Below are positions 1 to 5,528 of a DNA stretch of 6,357 nt, piece by piece. The stretch lies in contig CAIUKZ010000537.1 of the NCBI GenBank assembly GCA_903899865.1, forward strand, positions 1-6,357, in the 5' to 3' direction. Each line of letters begins with the position of its first letter. Position 1 is the first letter of the stretch. A program made the translations under genes and the position numbers. The notes under the pieces were generated by a model. That model was not told the origin of the DNA and made no database searches. It worked only from the letters and a program-made list of their open reading frames with translations. The DNA comes from an uncultured Bacteroidales bacterium (GTDB taxonomy: Bacteria; Bacteroidota; Bacteroidia; Bacteroidales; Paludibacteraceae).

Positions 1-50
1 CAAATATTGAAGAACGCAACGAGAATAACTCCAGAGTTTTTCTTAGCAAC

Positions 51-75
51 TTTGTGTCTCTGTGCCTTTGTGTTC
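51..75. repeat. Short tandem octamer array, likely part of a dispersed intergenic repeat
   Basis: Three imperfect 8-base units follow one another: TTTGTGTC, TCTGTGCC and TTTGTGTT, then C. From memory, CTTTGTG/CTCTGTG strings of this kind recur between genes in Bacteroidetes and some other environmental bacteria. Both strands stay open through it and give low-complexity peptides, which I take as spurious. No known function; copy number in this genome cannot be judged from one window. Confidence 0.4.
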
Positions 76-89
76 AAAAATGTTTTATC

Positions 90-109
90 AGACGCCGCAC
101 GCGATGTCT
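90..109. repeat. GC-rich 20-bp imperfect dyad, likely dispersed repeat copy
   Basis: On the minus strand this reads AGACATCGCGTGCGGCGTCT. Read as a dyad about its centre, the outer four base pairs and an inner CGC/GCG pair perfectly; mismatches or wobbles sit at positions 5, 6 and 10. It is GC-rich against an AT-rich background and is followed on the plus strand by CTA. I recall a common Bacteroidetes repeat, AGACGTTGCATGCAACGTCT flanked by CTAC; this copy differs from that remembered form only by transitions, at five positions. Identification rests on memory and is tentative. Confidence 0.4.
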
Positions 110-159
110 CTATCCCCAACTATTTTTTATTCTAAAAACATCTTAGAAAACGAGAGTTT

Positions 160-183
160 ATTGAAATGATGTGTGGTTTCAAT
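160..183 (-). terminator. Weak hairpin just past the epimerase stop
   Basis: ATTGAAA (160-166) and TTTCAAT (177-183) form a 7-bp stem with a 10-base loop, starting 5 bases beyond the minus-strand stop codon of the SDR gene. The position suits a transcript end, but the stem is AT-rich and no T tract follows it on the minus strand, so it may only protect the 3' end or mean nothing. Confidence 0.25.
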
Positions 184-188
184 GATTG

Positions 189-1193
189 CTACTTTGTTTT
201 GGTCATGTAAGAACACACGTCATCAATGGCAGTTCTGAGAGGGATGAATTCATAATGGAGAAGGTTTTTTATTTTTGAAGCGTCATAATACGTTCTATTG
301 GAAGATGTTCGGGCCATTCGGATGTCCATTGCTGGGACAAAGTTGAATAATTTACTTGCTACCTGCAAGACGTAAGCAACAGCCATCATGGTGTATTTTC
401 CTGCGCAAATGTATGGTCTAGTGAGTTGGAAACCATCAGCAATCATTGACAAAGCATCTTTAGTTGAGCAATTTTCTGCCACTATGATGTATCGTTCCAT
501 GGTCGATGTGCCTTGAGTTAATGCTATCATTATTTTCACCACATCTCTCACATCTACATATCCGCTACCACCATTGGTGTACACTTTCAATCCATTTTTT
601 ATGGCATGAAATAGCTGAGAACTACCTGACTTGCTTTGTGAAACACCAATTATTACACCAGGATTGACAATCACGGCTTGAAGTCCCTGTTTCATCCCAT
701 TGCATACTTCCAATTCAGAGAGATATTTAGAGCGAGCGTATTCTGATGTGTGTTGCGTGTCTGTCCATTGTATAGTTTCATCCACCCACTGATTGTTGTC
801 CGATTTTCCACATGCTGCAATGGAGCTCACAAAGCAAAATTTTCTGACACCGTTGATCAAACAAGCATCTACCAAATTTTTTGTGCTTTTGATATTGGAC
901 TCAAAAGCTTGTTTGTCATTGATGGTCAGTGACACATGAGCAGCACAGTGGTACACGGTGTCAATATTGGCGAGTGTTTGTTTTACGCCGTTGAAGTCGC
1001 CCAAATCTAGAATGACCCAATCAATTCTTTTCAGATATTGATCAGGGTCTGTGGTGTAAAAACCAAATATATATTGGATATTTTCAAGTTGACTGCTTTC
1101 TCTTTTTACGGCAGTAACTCTATCCTGTTGTTGCAATAAATGCCAAATGAGGTGTGCGCCCACCATGCCTGTTGCACCTGTAACAAGTATCAT
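189..1193 (-). CDS. NAD(P)-dependent extended SDR, epimerase/reductase family
   Basis: The 334-residue product is a cytosolic extended short-chain dehydrogenase/reductase with a Rossmann fold at its N-terminus. The cofactor loop TGATGMVG lies at 5-12. The catalytic serine is in FVSSIAA (S123/S124), and Tyr and Lys are in YxxxK (Y152, K156), followed by VNPG at 176-179. Such proteins resemble dihydroflavonol-4-reductase-like and HpnA-like epimerases, and the substrate cannot be read from sequence. I chose the ATG at 1191-1193 because the Rossmann beta strand (MILVTG) begins there. The frame stays open 27 codons further upstream, but that stretch encodes an aromatic-rich peptide unlike the family and contains the probable promoter. 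The gene is divergent from the LOG gene. No signal peptide or membrane segment is obvious. Family assignment is firm; the specific reaction is unknown. Confidence 0.9.
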   Translation of the reverse strand: MILVTGATGMVGAHLIWHLLQQQDRVTAVKRESSQLENIQYIFGFYTTDPDQYLKRIDWVILDLGDFNGVKQTLANIDTVYHCAAHVSLTINDKQAFESNIKSTKNLVDACLINGVRKFCFVSSIAACGKSDNNQWVDETIQWTDTQHTSEYARSKYLSELEVCNGMKQGLQAVIVNPGVIIGVSQSKSGSSQLFHAIKNGLKVYTNGGSGYVDVRDVVKIMIALTQGTSTMERYIIVAENCSTKDALSMIADGFQLTRPYICAGKYTMMAVAYVLQVASKLFNFVPAMDIRMARTSSNRTYYDASKIKNLLHYEFIPLRTAIDDVCSYMTKTK

Positions 1194-1217
1194 TTTTATG
1201 ATTTTTAAATTGAATTC

Positions 1218-1225
1218 CAAAAATA
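1218..1225 (-). promoter_or_regulatory. Putative -7 element for the SDR gene
   Basis: The minus strand reads TATTTTTG, a full match to the Bacteroidetes -7 consensus TAnnTTTG, placed so that transcription would begin about 15-20 bases before the ATG at 1193. No TTTG or TTG is visible at the expected -33 distance, so support is partial. Confidence 0.4.
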
Positions 1226-1239
1226 CTGAAAGAAAACTG

Positions 1240-1247
1240 TATTTTTG
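1240..1247 (+). promoter_or_regulatory. Putative -7 element for the LOG-DUF4271-hemD run
   Basis: TATTTTTG matches TAnnTTTG exactly and would place the transcription start about 35 bases before the LOG ATG. The -33 region (about 1216-1221) lacks TTG, so this is a half-supported promoter. Confidence 0.4.
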
Positions 1248-1289
1248 TAAAATATAAAAGAAGAATTGTTTCATCGAAAAAGTTAATCC

Positions 1290-1841
1290 ATGATAACGGT
1301 CAGTGTATTTTGTGCCTCAAGTCCCAAAATCAAAGCAGAGTTTTTCCAAGCCACTGCGTTGTTGGGCGAGTTATTGGCTCAGTCAGACATCGCAGCGGTA
1401 TGTGGTGCTGGTGCGACAGGACTGATGGGACAACTGGCTGACAGCATGGTAGCCCATGGTGGACGAGTGATAGGTGTGATGCCACAATTCATGTATGACC
1501 TTGGATGGCAGCATGACCAATTGAGCGATTTGAAAATCTTGAATTCCATGCACGAACGCAAAGCATTGATGGCCGAAATGTCTGATGCAACTATTGCGTT
1601 GCCAGGTGGGTGTGGCACACTCGAAGAGTTGCTGGAAATTATCACGTGGCGTCAGCTAGGATTGTACAATAAACCTGTCATTATTCTTAATACTTTGGGT
1701 TATTATGATGACTTGCTAAGGATGTTGCAGGTTGCAGTGAATGAGCAGTTTATGCCAGAGTCTAATTTGCAACTATGGCAAGTAGCTAGCACCCCACATG
1801 AGGTGATAAAAATAATCAATCACAACTTGAATAAACGTTAA
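1290..1841 (+). CDS. LOG-family (TIGR00730) phosphoribohydrolase
   Basis: The 183-residue product is a cytosolic LOG-family protein, once annotated as lysine decarboxylase. Characterised members cleave the N-glycosidic bond of nucleoside 5'-monophosphates (cytokinin nucleotides or AMP) to free base and ribose 5-phosphate. The signature PGGxGTxxE is complete as PGGCGTLEE (105-113). The upstream MHERKALM (87-94) supplies the family's conserved Arg and Lys. The nucleotide-binding loop is GAGATGLMG at 39-47, where many relatives have GGGxxGLMG, a mild variation. Length is typical. The ATG at 1290 starts the first beta strand (ITVSVFCASS) and lacks a Shine-Dalgarno. The gene is first in a plus-strand run, 6 bases before the DUF4271 gene. 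The true substrate in this organism is unknown; cytokinin production should not be assumed. Confidence 0.92.
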   Translation: MITVSVFCASSPKIKAEFFQATALLGELLAQSDIAAVCGAGATGLMGQLADSMVAHGGRVIGVMPQFMYDLGWQHDQLSDLKILNSMHERKALMAEMSDATIALPGGCGTLEELLEIITWRQLGLYNKPVIILNTLGYYDDLLRMLQVAVNEQFMPESNLQLWQVASTPHEVIKIINHNLNKR

Positions 1842-1847
1842 TTGTTG

Positions 1848-2660
1848 ATGAACCAGACAGATACAACAGAAGTAGTTCGTGATAGCTTAGTGTCATTGTC
1901 CTCCAAGGCAGGCTTTAAGACTGACAGCGCATCAGATTCTGTCAACAAATTACTCACCAAGCCACAAGTGCTGCACACAAGGGTGATTATCCCACCTAGA
2001 GGGTTTGTAGGTGTGCCTAGACCTTCACTACCTTATGCTGAAAGTTGGATTTTTGTTACATTTCTTATCGTTTTCATCGTACTGGTAGTTTCAAGGGCAG
2101 TCACAGTGCTGATGCAAGGCGCAAAGTCATTTTTTCAAGTCAAAGAGCGCATTAGCATTTTTAATAAAACAACTATCAGCGACATGCGAACTCGACTTTT
2201 AATGGTTGTATATCCGATACTTGTGCTTTCGTTGTATACATTTTTGTTATTCCATAAGCCTTCTCAGGATTACAATCTAATCAATTATGGATATTTTGCA
2301 TCTCTGTTTTTTCTGTTTTTTGTCATTAAATACTTTTTGATAACCGTGGTAGGGTATGTATTTGTTGATGATAAATCGGCGAAGATGTTCAAAGAAAATT
2401 ATTTCCAGGTATTGGTTTTTGCATCATTCCTATTATTCCCGATTTTAGTACTAAGAGTATATGGTCCTGATTTTTTGGTCCATGCCACAGAGCTGATAAG
2501 TATTGGGATTTGTGTTTTATCATACAGTCTAATAATTTTCAAACTGTTTCAAATTTTTTTAGATAAAACAGTAGTGACTTTTTATATAATGTTGTACCTT
2601 TGCACACTCGAAATCCTCCCAGTTTTTGGAATGATAAAACTAATAGGATTGTTACCTTGA
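1848..2660 (+). CDS. DUF4271 integral membrane protein
   Basis: The 270-residue inner-membrane protein has a polar N-terminal region (1-64) and about six hydrophobic segments, near 66-87, 117-135, 147-171, 186-204, 216-238 and 243-266. Its C-terminal motif LYLCTLEILP (249-258), followed by a hydrophobic end, is characteristic of DUF4271 (Pfam PF14093 as I recall), a Bacteroidetes family without assigned function. It is repeatedly found directly before the HemD-like gene, as here with a 25-base gap, and 6 bases after the LOG stop, so co-transcription is likely. I prefer the ATG at 1848; two in-frame TTG codons just before it (1842, 1845) would add only two residues. No catalytic residues are evident. 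Family recognition is from the C-terminal motif and context; function is unknown. Confidence 0.85.
   Translation: MNQTDTTEVVRDSLVSLSSKAGFKTDSASDSVNKLLTKPQVLHTRVIIPPRGFVGVPRPSLPYAESWIFVTFLIVFIVLVVSRAVTVLMQGAKSFFQVKERISIFNKTTISDMRTRLLMVVYPILVLSLYTFLLFHKPSQDYNLINYGYFASLFFLFFVIKYFLITVVGYVFVDDKSAKMFKENYFQVLVFASFLLFPILVLRVYGPDFLVHATELISIGICVLSYSLIIFKLFQIFLDKTVVTFYIMLYLCTLEILPVFGMIKLIGLLP
2595..2602 (+). promoter_or_regulatory. Possible internal -7 element ahead of hemD
   Basis: TACCTTTG, followed by CA, matches TAnnTTTG within the 3' end of the DUF4271 gene, where it encodes the conserved Tyr-Leu-Cys. Transcription from it would begin about 75 bases before hemD. The expected -33 region has no TTG, and the match could simply follow from coding for YLC. 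Confidence 0.25.
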
Positions 2661-2685
2661 TCGTTTCACTAAAATATATATAGCT

Positions 2686-3444
2686 TTGAAAATTAAGAGA
2701 ATACTTGTATCGCAGCCAAAACCAACTACTGAAAAGTCGCCATATTTTGACATGAGTGAAAGATACAATGTCAAAATTGATTTTAGACAGTTTCTTAAAG
2801 TTGAACCCATCTCGGCAAAGGATTTCAGAACCCAAAAAATAACGATATTAGATTACACGGCCATTATTTTTAATGCCCGTCATGGTGTAGATCATTTCTT
2901 TAGATTGTGCGAAGAAATGAGGATTACAATCCCAGAAACCATGAAGTATTTCTGCGTAACAGAAACAGTGGCAGTCTATTTGCAACGATACATTCATTTC
3001 CGAAAACGTAAAGTGTTTTATGGTGCCACTGGTAAACTTACCGAATTGGTAACCATCATGAACAAACATCCAGAGGAGAAATATTTATTTGTAACCTCTG
3101 ATGTGCAAAATGAAGAAACACTTTCTGTACTCGAGAAGGCTAAAATAAATTTGAGTAAAGCCGTGATGTACAAAACGGTGAGTAATGATTTTGAGCCAGG
3201 AGAGGAGTTCAACTATGACATGTTGCTTTTCTTTAGCCCCGTTGGTGTGAAATCGTTGCTGAAAAACTTTCCCGACTTTGTTCAAGGAGATATACAAATT
3301 GGCTGTTTTGGAGCTACTCCAGCACAGGCCATCAGAGATGCTGGTTTGAGATTGGATCTAGAAGCGCCTACTCCTACTGCTCCATCGATGACCATGGCAC
3401 TAGATCAGTTTTTAAAAGAGCAAACAAAGAAATCAAAGAAATAG
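2686..3444 (+). CDS. hemD: Uroporphyrinogen-III synthase-like protein (HemD)
   Basis: The 252-residue cytosolic protein matches the Bacteroidetes HemD family, whose reference activity cyclises hydroxymethylbilane to uroporphyrinogen III. Recognisable blocks are the N-terminal RILVSQPKPTTEKSPYFD (5-22), MKYFCVT (86-92), VMYKTVSNDF (160-169), FFSPVGVKSLL (182-192) and GCFGATPAQAIRDAG (206-220), the last two matching the usual FxSP and G-x-T-A elements of the second domain. The start is the TTG at 2686: no ATG lies between the preceding in-frame stop and the conserved N-terminus, and family proteins begin MKIKxxLVSQPKP. It follows the DUF4271 gene by 25 bases and is closed by a strong terminator. 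Many Bacteroidetes keep this gene while lacking most heme-pathway enzymes, so its true role here is uncertain. Confidence 0.9.
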   Translation: MKIKRILVSQPKPTTEKSPYFDMSERYNVKIDFRQFLKVEPISAKDFRTQKITILDYTAIIFNARHGVDHFFRLCEEMRITIPETMKYFCVTETVAVYLQRYIHFRKRKVFYGATGKLTELVTIMNKHPEEKYLFVTSDVQNEETLSVLEKAKINLSKAVMYKTVSNDFEPGEEFNYDMLLFFSPVGVKSLLKNFPDFVQGDIQIGCFGATPAQAIRDAGLRLDLEAPTPTAPSMTMALDQFLKEQTKKSKK

Positions 3445-3464
3445 CATACTTCACTTATCCATAG

Positions 3465-3513
3465 ACTATCCCAAAAGTATAGAATTTTTTTCATACTTTT
3501 GGGATAGTTTTTT
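3465..3513 (+). terminator. Strong intrinsic terminator after hemD
   Basis: ACTATCCCAAAAGTAT (3465-3480) and ATACTTTTGGGATAGT (3493-3508) are perfect 16-bp complements with a 12-base T-rich loop, followed by a run of T to 3513. It starts 20 bases after the hemD stop. The T tract is on the plus-strand side only, so it acts on the LOG-DUF4271-hemD transcript. Its end is just 5 bases before the rnpA start codon. Confidence 0.9.
3494..3501 (+). promoter_or_regulatory. rnpA: Putative rnpA -7 element inside the terminator arm
   Basis: TACTTTTG in the right arm of the terminator matches TAnnTTTG and is the only such match in the space before rnpA. Transcription would begin at about 3507-3509, leaving a leader of roughly ten bases. 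No TTG is seen at the -33 distance, which falls in the left arm of the hairpin. Confidence 0.4.
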
Positions 3514-3518
3514 ATACT

Positions 3519-3929
3519 ATGAATCGACACTTTGGTTTTTCTAAATCCGAACATCTCTGCGGAGATACGCGCATATCTCGCCTTTTTACTCAAGGCGAAT
3601 CATTCATTGTGTACCCTCTAAGGGTGGTATATATTGTAACCACAAATGAAGAAAAGGAGGTGGTAAGTGTATTGATAAGTGTTCCCAAAAAGCGGTTTAA
3701 ACGTGCGGTGAAAAGGAATAAACTCAAGCGTCTCATTCGCGAAGCATATAGACACAACAAACATCAACTGATTGATACGATGATTGCAAATGGGAAAAAA
3801 TTGCATCTAGCATTCAACTATGTTTCCGATGAGGAGATGGACTTGGATGCTATTAGTAAAAAGATGAAATTCGCGTTGGAAAAATTGAGTGCTAAAATCA
3901 ACTCGCAACCTACAGAAACATTGAAATAA
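3519..3929 (+). CDS. rnpA: Ribonuclease P protein component
   Basis: The 136-residue basic protein binds the RNase P RNA and helps it recognise precursor tRNA for 5'-leader cleavage. The family signature is intact at 62-78 (RAVKRNKLKRLIREAYR), the RNR-type helix that contacts the RNA. The preceding VLISVPKKRFKRA (51-63) and the N-terminal LCGDTRISRLF with YPLRVVY (13-38) also match. The ATG at 3519 is the sensible start because the conserved N-terminal block begins within about ten residues of it. It sits only 10 bases after the stem of a strong terminator, so it is probably transcribed separately from hemD or by read-through. The C-terminal tail after about 125 is polar and poorly conserved. 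rnpA lies next to yidD as in many bacteria; rpmH is not adjacent. Confidence 0.95.
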   Translation: MNRHFGFSKSEHLCGDTRISRLFTQGESFIVYPLRVVYIVTTNEEKEVVSVLISVPKKRFKRAVKRNKLKRLIREAYRHNKHQLIDTMIANGKKLHLAFNYVSDEEMDLDAISKKMKFALEKLSAKINSQPTETLK

Positions 3930-3940
3930 ATGATCTCAAT

Positions 3941-3983
3941 TTGATATTGGCTAGAGGCAGGTTGCCCATGCTGCCATTATCAA
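3941..3983 (+). other. Imperfect hairpin between rnpA and yidD
   Basis: TTGATATTGG (3941-3950) pairs with CCATTATCAA (3974-3983) with one T-T mismatch, and CAG (3958-3960) can pair with CTG (3971-3973) above an asymmetric bulge. It begins 11 bases after the rnpA stop. No T tract follows, so a classical intrinsic terminator is unlikely; it could protect the 3' end of the rnpA message. The rest of the 3930-4126 gap shows only a near-match to a -7 box (TTCCTTTG at 4086-4093) before yidD. Confidence 0.4.
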
Positions 3984-4126
3984 CATTAAGATTAAGTGCT
4001 AAATTTCAAACAAATGTAATTGCCTTTTCCATCAAGCCCATTCTTTTTGGCATAGAATGATGATACAATCCTAAACTCACATATCTTCCTTTGGAGCGTA
4101 GAATGCGAGCATAAAACTATTGACAC

Positions 4127-4348
4127 ATGAGAAATATCCTAGTATCCATCATCCTTCTCCCTGTATATGCATATAAATACTGCATATCGCCACTTACACC
4201 TGCTAGTTGCCGTTATTCTCCTACATGTTCAAATTATACCATTGAAGCCATCAAAAAGCACGGATTAGTCAAAGGAGGGGCGCTAGCTATTAAGCGCATT
4301 GCTAGTTGCCATCCATGGGGAGGTAGTGGCTTTGACCCTGTGCCATAA
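4127..4348 (+). CDS. yidD: Membrane protein insertion efficiency factor YidD
   Basis: The 73-residue protein belongs to the YidD family, a small membrane-associated factor that assists YidC/Sec-dependent insertion of inner-membrane proteins. Nearly the whole chain is signature: a short hydrophobic N-terminal stretch (3-15), YCISPLTPASCRYSPTCSNY (18-37), EAIKKHGLVKG (40-50) and RIASCHPWGGSGFDPVP (57-73). The conserved cysteines C28, C34 and C61 are all present. Length is typical of the short form without a long C-terminal tail. The ATG at 4127 gives the expected N-terminus and has no Shine-Dalgarno. It follows rnpA as in most bacteria, but with 197 bases between them instead of near contact, so it may not depend solely on rnpA transcription. 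Confidence 0.96.
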   Translation: MRNILVSIILLPVYAYKYCISPLTPASCRYSPTCSNYTIEAIKKHGLVKGGALAIKRIASCHPWGGSGFDPVP

Positions 4349-4374
4349 AAAATATCGAAAAATATTTGGTCAGA

Positions 4375-4405
4375 ATTGTAGGAATTGTGAAAAAGACTAT
4401 CTTTG
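4375..4405 (+). promoter_or_regulatory. lpxK: Bacteroidetes-type promoter for lpxK
   Basis: ATTG (4375-4378) is followed after 19 bases by TATCTTTG (4398-4405), matching the -33 TTG and -7 TAnnTTTG elements at the usual spacing. It lies in the 82-bp gap after yidD and predicts a start near 4411-4413, about 20 bases before the TTG at 4431. It is the only place in the window where I see both elements at proper distance. Confidence 0.6.
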
Positions 4406-4430
4406 TCTGAAACACACCAATCAAAACTCG

Positions 4431-5528
4431 TTGAAATTGAACACCAAGTCGTTCCATATCCTTTGTTATCCTCTATCCATGGTCTATGGACTGATTACTC
4501 GTGTGCGTAATTGGCTTTTTGATAAGGATTTAATACTTAGGTCCACCGTGTTTGAGATTCCCATCATCTCAGTTGGCAACCTCACAGCTGGTGGCACTGG
4601 CAAGACGCCTCATACAGAGTTGATACTGTCGCTACTTCAAGACCAATGGCAGGTAGCCATGCTTAGCCGTGGGTACAAAAGAGAATCGAAAGGTTTTGTG
4701 CTGGCCGACCAAACTGCAAGTTCAACTACCATAGGCGATGAGCCCTATCAGATCCATATCAAATTTCCAAAAGTCAAAGTAGCCGTTGATGAGAAAAGGG
4801 TAAATGGCATCAATCAGCTTCTGACCAACTTCCCCGACCTTGATGCCATCGTACTCGACGATGCCTTTCAACACCGATTTGTTCAACCAGGATTGTCAGT
4901 GTTGCTTACTGACTATCAGCACCTCTATTTCCAAGACAAAATGCTTCCTTTGGGTAGGCTTCGTGAAAGTCCCAAAGGTGCCATACGAGCCAATATCATT
5001 ATTGTAACGAAATGTCCTCCAGAAATTAGCCCTTTAGAAAAAAGACTAGTGGTGACAGGCATTAAACCTGACAACCACCAGTTGCTGTTGTTTTCTAGCT
5101 ATAAGTACGAAGAAATTGTGCCAGTATTCCCACAACACCAGACAACTTGCTGGACGTATAATCGGATCAAATCCGAGCATGCCTCCATCCTTCTTATTGC
5201 TGGAATAGTGTCGCCACAGCCCATTGTCGAACATTTAAATGATTATACCAAATTAATTTTCACTGCATTTTTTGAAGATCATCACAGCTTTAGGACCAAG
5301 GATTTTGAACAATTTACCCGTCGGTTCAATACCATCTTTGCGAGAAACAAACTGATACTGCTTACTGAAAAAGATGCTGCAAGAATTGTTTCCAACCCTG
5401 ACTATCCGGAGCATTTGAAGCCCTTCACTTATACAATGCCTATCAAAGTGCAGATTCTAAATGACGAAGAATCGAAGTTTAATCAAAAAATATTGAATTA
5501 TGTTGTCGAAAATCCAAGAAACTGCTGA
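4431..5528 (+). CDS. lpxK: Tetraacyldisaccharide 4'-kinase LpxK
   Basis: LpxK phosphorylates the 4' position of the lipid A disaccharide precursor with ATP at the inner face of the inner membrane. In the 365-residue product, GNLTAGGTGKT with the P-loop is at 49-59, LSRGYKR at 78-84, GDEPY at 102-106, DDAFQHR at 143-149, PLGRLRE at 173-179, FEDHHSF at 281-287 and LTEKDAAR at 311-318, all hallmark blocks. The N-terminal hydrophobic region (about 8-25) serves membrane association. I chose TTG 4431: it lies just before the conserved YPLSMVYG block, gives the family's length, and sits about 20 bases after a good promoter. ATG 4479 would drop part of that block; the longer open frame back to 4299 overlaps yidD and looks non-coding. 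It overlaps the PNP gene by 29 bases, implying coupled translation. Confidence 0.93.
   Translation: MKLNTKSFHILCYPLSMVYGLITRVRNWLFDKDLILRSTVFEIPIISVGNLTAGGTGKTPHTELILSLLQDQWQVAMLSRGYKRESKGFVLADQTASSTTIGDEPYQIHIKFPKVKVAVDEKRVNGINQLLTNFPDLDAIVLDDAFQHRFVQPGLSVLLTDYQHLYFQDKMLPLGRLRESPKGAIRANIIIVTKCPPEISPLEKRLVVTGIKPDNHQLLLFSSYKYEEIVPVFPQHQTTCWTYNRIKSEHASILLIAGIVSPQPIVEHLNDYTKLIFTAFFEDHHSFRTKDFEQFTRRFNTIFARNKLILLTEKDAARIVSNPDYPEHLKPFTYTMPIKVQILNDEESKFNQKILNYVVENPRNC

Larger units (their letters stand above)
1218..1247. repeat. Perfect 9-bp inverted repeat in the divergent gap
   Basis: CAAAAATAC (1218-1226) and GTATTTTTG (1239-1247) are exact reverse complements separated by 12 bases. Each arm holds one TAnnTTTG box, one facing each divergent gene, so the symmetry may reflect back-to-back promoters, or it may be an operator for a dimeric regulator. 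No T tract suggests a terminator. Confidence 0.55.

Noticed and set aside
1..132. A plus-strand open frame from the window edge to a stop at 133
   Set aside because: Its translation is cysteine/leucine-rich low complexity produced by the octamer array, and the minus strand is also open there. It looks like repeat sequence, though a cut gene end cannot be fully excluded.
130..148. TTCTAA/TTAGAA hairpin downstream of the SDR gene
   Set aside because: Six AT-rich base pairs with no T tract on either strand; too weak to call a terminator.
1194..1274. A 27-codon N-terminal extension of the SDR gene to 1274
   Set aside because: The Rossmann fold begins at MILVTG (ATG 1191-1193). The extension is aromatic and lysine rich, unlike the family, and covers the TAnnTTTG box and inverted repeat.
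3146..3153. TAAATTTG within hemD
   Set aside because: An isolated consensus match deep inside a coding region with no gene starting downstream; expected by chance.
4011..4018. TACATTTG on the minus strand, a possible antisense promoter facing rnpA
   Set aside because: It matches TAnnTTTG, but no -33 element is at a suitable distance and a few matches are expected by chance in AT-rich DNA.
4202..4310. GCTAGTTGCC occurring twice in yidD, 99 bases apart
   Set aside because: Both copies encode Ala-Ser-Cys in conserved yidD motifs with the same codons, so the repeat follows from the protein sequence.
4299..4430. An lpxK start at TTG 4299 overlapping yidD by 50 bases
   Set aside because: The added 44 residues have no resemblance to LpxK N-termini, and the probable promoter at 4375-4405 lies within them. 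TTG 4431 gives the usual length.
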